From the NCBI GenBank assembly GCA_023395255.1, contig JAEWZN010000008.1, forward strand, positions 111,842 through 175,841: a DNA stretch of 64,000 nucleotides, in the 5' to 3' direction. Origin of the DNA: Deferribacteres bacterium. GTDB lineage: Bacteria > Chrysiogenota > Deferribacteres > Deferribacterales > Geovibrionaceae. Numbering within the stretch: the first letter of the stretch is position 1; every line of letters starts with the position of its first letter. The translations under genes and the position numbers were made by a program. Under the pieces are notes generated by a model, which made no database searches, had not been told where the DNA came from, and worked only from the letters and a program-made list of their open reading frames with translations. Shown here piece by piece: positions 16,951 through 25,132 of the stretch.

Positions 16951-17403
16951 CTAGAAGTAGCTGAGCGCACTGGCTTCGTTGGGGTTGAATATCCTGTGAA
17001 CATCAAGGATGATGATCATGCCGTGCTTGGTTCTGGCTACGCCGTCGATATAGCCGGAGTTTGTACCTGTGGAAGCGCCGGGAGCCTTGTCTATGACTTC
17101 GGGATCGAGCCTGAGCACTTCATCCACACAGTCCACGACAAAGCCTATCTTCTTCCCTTTTATATTAACATTGATGATTCTTGTCTGTCCGCTTTCTTCC
17201 GGAACGGCAATACCGAGCTTTTTACGAAGGTCAACAATAGGAATAACCTGACCGCGCAGATTTATTATCCCCTCCACAAATGCGGGAGCCTTGGGAACCT
17301 TGGTGATGTCCATCATACGGAGAATTTCTTCTATATCCATGATATTGATGCCGTATTTCTCACCGCTCAGCATCAGACTGACTATCTGTCTCATTTCAGC
17401 CAT
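16951..17403 (-). CDS. cheW: Chemotaxis coupling protein CheW
   Basis: CheW links chemoreceptors to the kinase CheA at the membrane. The 150-residue sequence is a single CheW domain, with FVEGIINLRGQVIPIVDLR at about 43-61 and FVVDCVDEVLRL near 88-99, both strongly conserved. It lies between panD and recG with no other chemotaxis gene in view, so it may serve a receptor array encoded elsewhere; the flagellar genes at 37-41 kb show the cell swims. Confidence 0.93.
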   Translation of the reverse strand: MAEMRQIVSLMLSGEKYGINIMDIEEILRMMDITKVPKAPAFVEGIINLRGQVIPIVDLRKKLGIAVPEESGQTRIINVNIKGKKIGFVVDCVDEVLRLDPEVIDKAPGASTGTNSGYIDGVARTKHGMIIILDVHRIFNPNEASALSYF

Positions 17404-17476
17404 GTGTAAACCTCTAAGCCCATTTTATAAATAAATAATAACAGGATAAAGAGTTATTGGCAAGATCGAGGTTCGG

Positions 17477-17845
17477 TTATACCAGAACCCCGTCCTTTGA
17501 TACGATTCTGTTGTGTTCATCAAGCTGGACAACAGTAGGCTTGAAGCCTTCAAGCTCTTTTTCTTCCATCATGGCAAATGTGGCGATTATTACCCTGTCC
17601 CCCACCTGAACAAGCCTTGCCGCGGCTCCGTTGAGGCAGATTTCGCCGCTGCCTCTGCGCCCTTCAAGGACATAGGTGGAAAAACGGGAACCGTTTGTTA
17701 TGTTCCAGATGTCAACCTTTTCAAATTCAAGTATGCCGGATGCGTCAAGAAGGTCTTTGTCAATGGTGACGCTGCCTTCATAGTTGAGGTTGGCATCAGT
17801 TACCGTAGCTCTGTGGAGCTTTGCTTTAAACATATTTCTGAGCAT
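17477..17845 (-). CDS. panD: Aspartate 1-decarboxylase precursor
   Basis: PanD converts aspartate to beta-alanine for pantothenate. The 122-residue proenzyme cleaves itself at Gly24-Ser25 (YEGSVTID) to create the pyruvoyl cofactor. Tyr58 and the NGAAARLV segment are conserved. panC ends directly before its start (stop codon adjoining ATG), so panB-panC-panD form one leftward operon in pathway order. Confidence 0.96.
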   Translation of the reverse strand: MLRNMFKAKLHRATVTDANLNYEGSVTIDKDLLDASGILEFEKVDIWNITNGSRFSTYVLEGRRGSGEICLNGAAARLVQVGDRVIIATFAMMEEKELEGFKPTVVQLDEHNRIVSKDGVLV

Positions 17846-18694
17846 TTACATCACCTTAAAGAGATTATTGTCTATCAGCCTCGCCTTGCCGACATACACA
17901 GCAAGAGCAAGCAGGAAATCCCCGCTGAGATCCTTAACGGGTTTCAGCGTTTCGGGGTCAACAAACTGTACGTAGTCTATTCTGGTGTGCGGGTGATCCT
18001 TGATGAAGCTTTCAACTATATGCTTCACTTCGGAAACCTCCGTCTCTCCGCCTTCAACTGCCTCATAAACCAGAGCAAATGACCTGCTGAGGCAAAGGGC
18101 GGCCTTGCGTTCCTCACTGTTGAGGTAAACATTGCGGGAGCTCATTGCCAGCCCGTCCGCCTCCCTCACAATGGGCATTCCTATGATTTTTGTATTCATA
18201 TTGAGATCAGCCACAAGCCTTTTAATAACCTGAAGCTGCTGATAATCCTTCATTCCGAAATATGCCTTGTGGGGCATTATTATATTAAGAAGCTTGGTAA
18301 CAACCAGAGCCACACCGTCAAAATGGCCGGGTCTGGAGCTTCCGCAGAGGCCGTCACTCACGCCGGAAACACTTATGGTTGTGCTTGAGCCCGCAGGGTA
18401 AATCTCCTCGACTGACGGGGTAAAAAGAAAATCCACTCCGGCTTCCAGAAGCATGGCCGCATCCTTTTTCATATCCTTCGGGTAGCGCTCAAAGTCTTCC
18501 CCCGCGCCGAACTGAGTGGGGTTAACAAAGATGCTCACCACCACTATGTCATTCTCCTCTCTGCATTTTTTAACAAGACTCAGGTGTCCATCATGCAGAT
18601 ACCCCATTGTGGGCACAAAGCCTATTCTCTTGCCCACGCATCTGAAAATATTAATCTCTTCTCTTGATTCTGAAATCTTGGTTATGATTTTCAC
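17846..18694 (-). CDS. panC: Pantothenate synthetase
   Basis: PanC joins pantoate and beta-alanine using ATP. The 282-residue protein has the nucleotidyltransferase HIGH-like motif HDGH (residues 34-37, in MGYLHDGHLSLV) and the KMSKS-equivalent LAMSSRNVYL. FVNPTQFG is the pantoate-binding segment. It is 9 bp from panB and abuts panD. Confidence 0.96.
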   Translation of the reverse strand: MKIITKISESREEINIFRCVGKRIGFVPTMGYLHDGHLSLVKKCREENDIVVVSIFVNPTQFGAGEDFERYPKDMKKDAAMLLEAGVDFLFTPSVEEIYPAGSSTTISVSGVSDGLCGSSRPGHFDGVALVVTKLLNIIMPHKAYFGMKDYQQLQVIKRLVADLNMNTKIIGMPIVREADGLAMSSRNVYLNSEERKAALCLSRSFALVYEAVEGGETEVSEVKHIVESFIKDHPHTRIDYVQFVDPETLKPVKDLSGDFLLALAVYVGKARLIDNNLFKVM

Positions 18695-18703
18695 TCAAAC
18701 ACC

Positions 18704-19513
18704 TCAGAAGCTGTGTCCGCCGTCAGGAAAGACACCGCTTTTAACCTCTTTAACATAGTTTTCCGCGGCTTTTACCGCAACCTCTTTGAGGTTAGCATAT
18801 CTTTTAACAAATTTTGGCGTAAAGTCATCAAATAAGCCGAGAACATCATGATAAACCAACACCTGTCCGTCGCAGTGCACACCTGCACCTATGCCTATTG
18901 TGGGTATACCCACGGCGGCGGTTATCTTTTTCGCAGTTTCCGCCACAACCCCTTCCACAACAATGGAAAATGCACCGGCATTCTCAAGAGCTATGGCATC
19001 AGCAGCAAGCTTTTCGCTTCCGTCTTTGCCCTGAATCCTGTAGCCGCCCATCACATGGACAGATTGCGGCATGAGACCGATATGCCCCATAACGTTTATG
19101 CCTGATTTGACAAGCCTTTCCACAAGAGGAGCAATCTCAGCCCCGCCCTCAAGCTTCACAGCCTCTGCGCCTGTTTCCTTGATGACACGGACACAGTTTT
19201 CGATTGCCTTTTCATGGCTCACGTTATATGTGCCGAAGGGCATGTCTGTGACAAGAAATGCTCTCTGGAGCCCTCTTTTCACTGACTTGGTATGGTAAAT
19301 CATCTCGTCCAGAGTGACAGGGATGGTATTTTCATAACCGTTCATCACCATTCCGAGGGAATCACCCACAAGAACTATGTCAATACCTGCCTGATCGAGA
19401 ATTTTTGCGGATGTATAGTCATAGGCGGTGATGCAGGATATTTTTTCATTTTCTGATTTCATTCTGCGGATGTTGGAGACGGTGATCTTCTTGATTTCTG
19501 CGTGTTTGCTCAC
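18704..19513 (-). CDS. panB: 3-methyl-2-oxobutanoate hydroxymethyltransferase
   Basis: PanB adds a hydroxymethyl group from methylene-THF to ketoisovalerate. Conserved segments are ITAYDYTSAKILDQAGID, VLVGDSLGMV (metal Asp) and the catalytic Glu in VVEGVV. The frame is open to a TTG at 19609, but the family starts near KITVSNIRRMK. I choose the GTG at 19513, which has GGGAG about nine bases upstream and gives 269 residues, the usual size. The longer 301-residue form from 19609 cannot be excluded. Confidence 0.93.
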   Translation of the reverse strand: MSKHAEIKKITVSNIRRMKSENEKISCITAYDYTSAKILDQAGIDIVLVGDSLGMVMNGYENTIPVTLDEMIYHTKSVKRGLQRAFLVTDMPFGTYNVSHEKAIENCVRVIKETGAEAVKLEGGAEIAPLVERLVKSGINVMGHIGLMPQSVHVMGGYRIQGKDGSEKLAADAIALENAGAFSIVVEGVVAETAKKITAAVGIPTIGIGAGVHCDGQVLVYHDVLGLFDDFTPKFVKRYANLKEVAVKAAENYVKEVKSGVFPDGGHSF

Positions 19514-19691
19514 TAAGGCACGCTCCCATGATTTTTTGCGCAGATCCGCAAACGGGAGGCTTAACGGGAGATATTGAATTGTTAAGTCTCGGTCTTTTGA
19601 GGGATCCAAGCTGAGTTACATATAAGTAGTTATGAACTGTATGTCAAGGATAAATAAGGGCACGGAAAAGTAAGCCATGCCCCCCTGAGAT

Positions 19692-20543
19692 TTATTTGAA
19701 CTCCAGCCGGACTAAAGGCATTTCATGCCGTAACTCAAAAGTAACCATCTCAGAATCCCAGCATTTTACATTCTGCCAATCCTTAAGCTCCTCCGTGGTG
19801 AGACGGACTTTCCTTGTTTTATCAAAACATAAGCCGGAAACAGGCTCGCTGTTGTTATAAATTATTTCAAACGCCTGCTGACCGTTATTAAAATAACTTT
19901 TCACCACACCCTCGACCTTGCCTTTTATATAGAAAACATCATGACCTAAGGCGCCGTCAGGAAAATAGATTTTTCTTTTCCCATCCGCCAAGCCGTCCAC
20001 AAACATAACCTCGCTCATGAAACTGCCGTCTCTGTAGTACTCCCGCCGCATTCCATTGACTATTCCGTCGTCAAAATTTAATTCATATTCAATATTTCCA
20101 TTATCATAGTACTTTGTAGCTAAACCGATTTCCCTGTTATTTTTATACATTACCTCATACTCGGTTTTTCCATTCGGATAATAAGCTTTAGTGTAACCGT
20201 CAACTTTACCATGTGCATAATTTCCTTCAAGCTTAAGAGTTCCGTTGTTATAGAAGGAAGCAATTTTTCCATTGGGAGAATTATTTATAAACTGAGCCTC
20301 ATAAAGTCTTGTTTTATCAGAATTATAAATTCGGAACCAGCCTTCAATCATGCCGTTTTGAAGCTCAAACTCTGTGTATTCTCCATTGCTTTTAGATGCT
20401 GTGCATTGCCCTGATGCAACCTCACCATTTTCATACATTATCAAACCGTTGCGCTTTATTACTGATTTTCCATCACACTTAACATCCGCGTAAGAAGATA
20501 ATGCAATCAGGAAAAATGTAAAAAATACAGCTATGAGTCTCAT
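19692..20543 (-). CDS. Secreted MORN-repeat protein
   Basis: This 283-residue protein has a signal peptide (cleavage likely after SSYA, residue about 19). It then has six or more MORN_2-type repeats of 22-24 residues with the pattern YYxNGxxxxExxYxxGxxxG (for example YYDNGNIEYELNF, YYRDGSFMSEVMF). Such repeats occur in YwqK-like immunity or antitoxin-named proteins and in surface proteins, but no partner toxin is adjacent. The C-terminal 45 residues contain two cysteines and no repeat. It is probably periplasmic or surface-exposed; its function is unknown. Confidence 0.75.
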   Translation of the reverse strand: MRLIAVFFTFFLIALSSYADVKCDGKSVIKRNGLIMYENGEVASGQCTASKSNGEYTEFELQNGMIEGWFRIYNSDKTRLYEAQFINNSPNGKIASFYNNGTLKLEGNYAHGKVDGYTKAYYPNGKTEYEVMYKNNREIGLATKYYDNGNIEYELNFDDGIVNGMRREYYRDGSFMSEVMFVDGLADGKRKIYFPDGALGHDVFYIKGKVEGVVKSYFNNGQQAFEIIYNNSEPVSGLCFDKTRKVRLTTEELKDWQNVKCWDSEMVTFELRHEMPLVRLEFK

Positions 20544-20762
20544 AAATTCTCCTTAATTCTGCAAAACGAAAAAATGTTCAAGACACTGATTATTCAGGAT
20601 TTACAGAGTATTTTGCGGGAACTTATTTGAAAAATAAGAACTTCTGAGGAGTTTCGATTCACCGATTAATTTTATGATAACAGACTTAACCTGATCTGCA
20701 AGAAAATTTGAAAGTGATAATCAGATTATGTAGTTTTTGAGATTCTTCACCGGAAGCATTTT
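20544..20762. other. Intergenic region upstream of the MORN gene
   Basis: AT-rich sequence that should hold the MORN gene promoter; AAGGAG lies just before its ATG. No other gene is seen. The dispersed repeats begin at 20763. Confidence 0.45.
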
Positions 20763-20850
20763 TGTGTCACTGCGAGGAGCGGTAGCAACGCGGCAGTCTC
20801 TGAAATATACTGAGATATTGCTTCACTATTTCATGGTTCGCAATGACGCA
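20763..20850 (+). repeat. 88-bp palindromic element, copy 1
   Basis: The ends TGTGTCACTGCGAGGAG and GGTTCGCAATGACGCA are imperfect inverted repeats. The interior also pairs partly (AGTCTCTGAA / GAGATATTGCTTC). A second copy of exactly the same length is at 48906-48993 in inverse orientation. This type of non-coding palindrome (translated as SLRG-type peptides) is widespread in unrelated bacteria. Confidence 0.8.
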
Positions 20851-20852
20851 AA

Positions 20853-21035
20853 CGCTCCCAAGGATGGGAGCGCGCCGTGTGAAGTGAAGCCGCATTTAAT
20901 GCGGCGCGAACGTGTATGTGAAACTGACAGCACTTTTCTAAGAGGCACAGGAAGTGCCGACGCCGTGCGCAGCGAAGGGCGGTTAAACCGCCCGCGAGCG
21001 TGTATCACAAATTCCCATGGATGGGGAATTTGTGA
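20853..21035 (-). repeat. Three-hairpin dispersed repeat, copies C1 and C2
   Basis: The orientation is inverse to copy A. C1: right hairpin CGCTCCC/GGGAGCG (20853-20872), centre GCCGCAT-TTA-ATGCGGC (20889-20905). C2: right GGCAC/GTGCC (20944-20958), centre GGGCGGTT/AACCGCCC (20977-20993), left TCACAAATTCCC/GGGAATTTGTGA, 12 perfect pairs (21005-21035). Linkers match copy A (GCCGTGCGCAGCGAA, GCGAGCGTGTAT). The last hairpin ends 3 bp before the stop of the XRE gene and could serve as its 3' end structure. Confidence 0.85.
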
Positions 21036-21038
21036 TTG

Positions 21039-21575
21039 TCAGAACGAAGGCGGCGTATCCACCCAGAAGGCTTTTGCCGGTTTATCCGTTCTGTTGCGTA
21101 TTCTATGAGGGAGATTAGAACTGAAATATATGGATTCGCCCTGTTTAATTTTATATTCTTCTGTTCCGATAACCACAACTATTTCACCCTCAAGGACAAA
21201 GCCAAACTCCTCGCCAACATGGTGATAGCTGTCTGTTCCGGTTTCTGAGTAGGGCTCAAGCTCAATTATTATCGGCTCAAGTTTTCTGTTAACAACCTTG
21301 GAGGCGGGAAAAGTCATTGTTATACTTTTGTTTTTAAGTACGTTGTAATCCTCGTTGGAAAAGGTGTTTACAATATTGCGCTCATCTTCGAAAAGCTCGC
21401 TGATGGTAGTGCCCAGTGCGTAACAGATTTTCTTAAGAGAAGCGATAGAGGGTGAGTTTTTCCCGTTTTCAATCTGGCTTATGAAACTTTTGGTAAACCC
21501 GGTCTTCTGTGAAATGTCCTCCAGCGTAAGCCCCAGTCGTTTTCTGATGTCTCTCAGCTTGGTTCCGTATCCCAT
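21039..21575 (-). CDS. XRE-family regulator with C-terminal cupin domain
   Basis: This 178-residue protein has an N-terminal helix-turn-helix (residues 5-60, with LTLEDISQKTGFTKSFISQI). A cupin beta-barrel follows (about 105-175, with HHVGEEFGFVLEGE and LPHRIRN), the layout of PuuR-like small-molecule-sensing repressors. The ligand is unknown. It is preceded by a good minus-strand promoter and lies divergent from the carbonic-anhydrase-like gene, a possible target. The end of its coding region touches a dispersed hairpin repeat. Confidence 0.9.
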   Translation of the reverse strand: MGYGTKLRDIRKRLGLTLEDISQKTGFTKSFISQIENGKNSPSIASLKKICYALGTTISELFEDERNIVNTFSNEDYNVLKNKSITMTFPASKVVNRKLEPIIIELEPYSETGTDSYHHVGEEFGFVLEGEIVVVIGTEEYKIKQGESIYFSSNLPHRIRNRTDKPAKAFWVDTPPSF

Positions 21576-21616
21576 TAATAACCCCTGAATCTGATTTAAT
21601 AATTATCCCTATTTCT

Positions 21617-21647
21617 ATTATATATTAAACAGAGAAGTTTATGTCAA
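21617..21647 (-). promoter_or_regulatory. Sigma-70-type promoter of the XRE-cupin gene
   Basis: TTGACA (complement of 21642-21647) is followed after 17 bp by TATATA (21619-21624), or after 19 bp by TATAAT (21617-21622), on the minus strand. The start codon is about 40 bp downstream. Confidence 0.65.
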
Positions 21648-21800
21648 GTTATTTGTTAACAGCGTTTCTATAGAATTATTCATTACAATAAGATATTTAC
21701 GCTGTGAGCGTATTTAACTGATGCGCGCTTTTGTGCGCAGTGTTATATTAACTGAACAGGCGAAACAGCATATTCTCATAATAATTCAGGAGGTTACGCG

Positions 21801-22328
21801 GTGGACAAAATGATTGCCAGACTAAATAAAGGCACAACAAGGGGTAAAAAAGTTTTTATAGCAGAAAATGCAGTTGTTGTGGGCGATGTCACTCTGGGGG
21901 ATGATTCCAGCATATGGTACAATGTGGTTCTGAGGGGGGACGTGGAAAGAATTGAAATAGGAAAATGCACCAACGTTCAGGACGGGAGCGTAATCCACGT
22001 AACAAAAGATAAATACCCTACAATCCTGAAAGATTATGTAACAATAGGTCACAGTGTCACACTCCACGGATGCACCATAGAGAACAACGTGCTGGTGGGA
22101 ATAGGCTCCGTTATACTCGATAACTCAGTGATAGGCGAAAACAGCATAGTGGCTGCCGGAAGCCTTGTGCCTCCCAACAAAACATACGAACCCGGTTCAC
22201 TCATAATGGGAAGCCCCGCTAAGGCGGTCAAAAAGCTTTCGGATGCGGAGATTCAAAGCATACGGGATTACGCCGACAGATATGTTATGTATAAGGATGT
22301 CTACCTTGAAAGAGAGATGTCTAAATAA
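21801..22328 (+). CDS. Gamma-class carbonic anhydrase family protein
   Basis: This 175-residue left-handed beta-helix protein is built of hexapeptide repeats (YrdA/PaaY/CaiE group). Zinc-ligand-like histidines are present in SVIHV and IGHSVTLHGC. The start is GTG at 21801, seven bases after AGGAGG. Characterised relatives include carbonic anhydrases and acyl-CoA hydrolases, so the activity is uncertain. It is a single gene divergent from the XRE regulator across 225 bp with small dyads at 21702-21714 and 21722-21739. Confidence 0.87.
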   Translation: MDKMIARLNKGTTRGKKVFIAENAVVVGDVTLGDDSSIWYNVVLRGDVERIEIGKCTNVQDGSVIHVTKDKYPTILKDYVTIGHSVTLHGCTIENNVLVGIGSVILDNSVIGENSIVAAGSLVPPNKTYEPGSLIMGSPAKAVKKLSDAEIQSIRDYADRYVMYKDVYLEREMSK

Positions 22329-22335
22329 TGGCAAC

Positions 22336-22370
22336 AAAAAAGCCGTACCCAAAGAGTACGGCTTTTTTTA
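22336..22370. terminator. Bidirectional terminator between the convergent carbonic-anhydrase-like and LysM genes
   Basis: AAGCCGTAC and GTACGGCTT form a 9-bp stem (22340-22364) with an A-run before and a T-run after, so it works on both strands. Confidence 0.88.
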
Positions 22371-22391
22371 TTTTAAGGATTCAAAAAACTC

Positions 22392-23228
22392 TTATTTACC
22401 GTCGAAAAGTGACCAGGGTCCTCTGTTGCGAGAGAACTTTTCAGCCTTGGCTTTATCAGCGGCGGGAACGTCTTTCAGTATGTCAAATACCTGACCGGGG
22501 AAAATGAGGTCGGGGTCTTTGATAGCTGCTTCGTTAGCCCAGTAGATTATCGGCCACATAAAGGGGTTCATGTACTTGGCTTTTGAGATGTTCCAAAGGT
22601 TGTCGCCTCTTACAACTGTGTACTTTTCAGAAGCAACAGCAGTTGATTCGGTTTTCATTGCAGCCTGAGATGCAACCATTTCTGCTGCTTTTGCAGCGGC
22701 ATATTCTTCCTCAACTTTTTTGAGGTCATCATTTGCCTGAGCTATAAGAGCGAGAGCTTCCTCGCCTTTGCATTTTTCTGCAAGTTCTTTGGCTTTCTTA
22801 TACTTATCAACAGCGGCTTTGTATGACGGAAGGTCATATTTTTCACCGTTCTCTTTATATCTGTCGATATTAGCTTTGAGAGCGGTAAGTTCAGTCTGCA
22901 CTTTAGCATCGGTAGCTTTGTAAGCATCTGCAGTTGCTTTAGCTTTTTCGAAATCAGCTATAGCTGCAAGAAGATCTGCTTTCGCAGATTCATAAAGCTC
23001 GCCTTTTTTGCCGCCTTTTTCAGCTTCGTCCATTTTTTTCTGAGCGGCTTCAAGCTTAGCTTTAGCTTCAAGATACTCGGGAAGCTGACACTTCTCGGCT
23101 CCGCTGTCCTTAGCTGCCTGCATGGCCATCTTGGCCTGATCAAGTTCCTGTACGGGGGGTTTGCTGCATCCGGCAAGAGCGAAAGCAGAAAGCACCACAA
23201 CCAGGAGCAGAAGTTTGTAGGTCTTCAT
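22392..23228 (-). CDS. LysM-domain lipoprotein with coiled-coil region
   Basis: This 278-residue protein starts with a lipoprotein signal (LAGC, lipidated Cys21). It continues with a long alanine/lysine-rich helical region (about 30-195) likely to form coiled coils, then a LysM peptidoglycan-binding domain (about 203-252, YTVVRGDNLWNISK). A combination of this kind usually anchors the envelope to the cell wall from the outer membrane. It lies between aspS and the convergent gene terminator and is monocistronic. No enzyme domain is seen. Confidence 0.85.
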   Translation of the reverse strand: MKTYKLLLLVVVLSAFALAGCSKPPVQELDQAKMAMQAAKDSGAEKCQLPEYLEAKAKLEAAQKKMDEAEKGGKKGELYESAKADLLAAIADFEKAKATADAYKATDAKVQTELTALKANIDRYKENGEKYDLPSYKAAVDKYKKAKELAEKCKGEEALALIAQANDDLKKVEEEYAAAKAAEMVASQAAMKTESTAVASEKYTVVRGDNLWNISKAKYMNPFMWPIIYWANEAAIKDPDLIFPGQVFDILKDVPAADKAKAEKFSRNRGPWSLFDGK

Positions 23229-23325
23229 ACGGAATCCTCCCTTTTTCTTAATTATTTATTAAGATAATACCTTTCAAGGCTAACACAAGCCCAAAGGTCT
23301 GTCAAACCAATGACAGTTAAAAGTT

Positions 23326-25119
23326 CTATTTGTTCTCAGCAACTTCAAATTTCATATAAAGTTCTTTAAGCTGTTTATCATCAATGAAACTCGGAGCATC
23401 GCTCATAAGGCATGTAGCTTTCTGCGTTTTGGGGAAAGCTATTACATCCCTGATGGATGTGGATTTAGTGAGGATAGTGGCTATCCTGTCCACACCGAAA
23501 GCGATACCGCCGTGGGGCGGAGTGCCGTATTTAAGCGCATCGATGAAAAAGCCGAACTTATATGCCCTTTCCTCTTCCGTAAGGCCGAGGGTCGCAAACA
23601 TTTTATCCTGAATATCGCTTCTGTGAATCCTGATACTTCCGCCGCCGATCTCAGAACCGTTAAGAACAAGGTCATAGGCTTTGGCGCGCATCTGTCCCGG
23701 ATCTGTATCAAACAGGGGTACATCAGCATCAAGAGGCGAAGTGAACGGGTGGTGCATTGCGCCCCAGCGTTTGTTCTCCGCATCCCACTCAAGCAGGGGG
23801 AAGTCAAGAACCCATACGAAAGAGTATTTATCTCTGTCGATGAGGCCGAGCATAGCGCCGACTTTAAGCCTGAGCTTGGAGAGGTAGAGGTTGACAGTGT
23901 ATTTGTCGCCCGCGCCGAAGAAAATAATATCGCCGGGTTTACCGTTCATTTCCTTGACTATTGCGGCGGCTACATCGTCACCGAGGAATTTAACTATGGG
24001 GGACTGGAGTCCGTCCTCGTTAACTTTGATATATGCCAGACCGCCCGCGCCGAGGGAAACCACGAAGTCGGTGAGGTCGTCAATATCTTTTCTGGAGAAA
24101 GCCTTGCCCGCGCCCACAGCGTTAACCGCTTTTACGCAGCCGTTTTTCTCCATAGCTTCGTTAAACACCTTGAATCCGCAGCCTTTAACAAGGTCATTGA
24201 TTGTTTTGAGGTGAAGATCGAAGCGTGTGTCGGGTGCATCGTGCCCGTATTTTTCCATAGCCTCATCGTAGCTCATGGTGGGGAAGCCTTTCTCAAGCTT
24301 AATGCCCATAACCTTGTCAAAAATGGTTATGAAAAGCTCCTCCATGATGTTCATGAGGTCGTTTGAGTCGATGAAAGACATTTCAATGTCAAGCTGAGTA
24401 AATTCCGGCTGCCTGTCCGCTCTGAGGTCTTCGTCACGGAAGCATCTTACAACCTGAAAATAACGCTCGAAGCCGGCGATCATCAGAAGCTGTTTAAACA
24501 TCTGGGGAGACTGGGGCAGAGCGTAGCATTTACCGGGGTTCACCCTGCTGGGTACAAGGTAGTCTCTCGCGCCTTCGGGTGTGCTTTTGGTGAGGAAAGG
24601 CGTTTCAACATCTATGAATCCTTTGGAGTAAAGGAATTCTCTCATAGTTTTTGTCAGTTTATGTCTTGTGATAAGGTTGCTTTTCAGCTCAGGCCTTCTC
24701 AGGTCAAGATAACGGTATTTCAGCCTGATGTCCTCGCTGACATTGCTGTATTCATCAAGCATGAAGGGCGGAACTATGGATGTGTTGAGAATTTTAAGCT
24801 CCTCAACATTTATTTCCACTTCGCCTGTGGGGAGTTTTTCATTGAGAGAACCTTCAGGTCTTGCCGCAACTTCGCCTTTGATAGCCACAACAAATTCGCT
24901 TCTGAGGTTTTCCGCTTTCTCATGAACATCTTTGCTGAGTTCAGGGCTCATAACGATCTGGGTAATCCCTTCTCTGTCTCTGAGATCCACAAATATAACG
25001 CCGCCGTGGTCTCTTCTTCTCTGAACCCACCCCATGAGGGTAACCTTTTTCCCTATATCTGACGCTCTGAGAGCATTACAATCGTGCGTCCGTCTCCAGT
25101 CGCCAAGGTTTGAAACCAA
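23326..25119 (-). CDS. aspS: Aspartyl-tRNA synthetase
   Basis: AspRS charges tRNA-Asp (and tRNA-Asn in organisms lacking AsnRS). The sequence has an OB-fold anticodon domain, class II motif 2 (CFRDEDLRADRQPEFTQLD), the bacterial GAD insertion and motif 3 (GIAFGVDRI). The frame is open to 25170, overlapping hisS, but the TTG at 25119 lies five bases after AGGAGG and gives 597 residues, the usual bacterial length. hisS ends 13 bp upstream and the two are co-transcribed, a common pairing. Confidence 0.95.
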   Translation of the reverse strand: MVSNLGDWRRTHDCNALRASDIGKKVTLMGWVQRRRDHGGVIFVDLRDREGITQIVMSPELSKDVHEKAENLRSEFVVAIKGEVAARPEGSLNEKLPTGEVEINVEELKILNTSIVPPFMLDEYSNVSEDIRLKYRYLDLRRPELKSNLITRHKLTKTMREFLYSKGFIDVETPFLTKSTPEGARDYLVPSRVNPGKCYALPQSPQMFKQLLMIAGFERYFQVVRCFRDEDLRADRQPEFTQLDIEMSFIDSNDLMNIMEELFITIFDKVMGIKLEKGFPTMSYDEAMEKYGHDAPDTRFDLHLKTINDLVKGCGFKVFNEAMEKNGCVKAVNAVGAGKAFSRKDIDDLTDFVVSLGAGGLAYIKVNEDGLQSPIVKFLGDDVAAAIVKEMNGKPGDIIFFGAGDKYTVNLYLSKLRLKVGAMLGLIDRDKYSFVWVLDFPLLEWDAENKRWGAMHHPFTSPLDADVPLFDTDPGQMRAKAYDLVLNGSEIGGGSIRIHRSDIQDKMFATLGLTEEERAYKFGFFIDALKYGTPPHGGIAFGVDRIATILTKSTSIRDVIAFPKTQKATCLMSDAPSFIDDKQLKELYMKFEVAENK

Positions 25120-25132
25120 GTGGTCCTCCTGC

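Noticed and set aside
19692..20543. Antitoxin of a toxin-antitoxin pair (YwqK-type name)
   Set aside because: The protein is exported (signal peptide) and has no toxin gene beside it; the repeat type alone does not show such a role.
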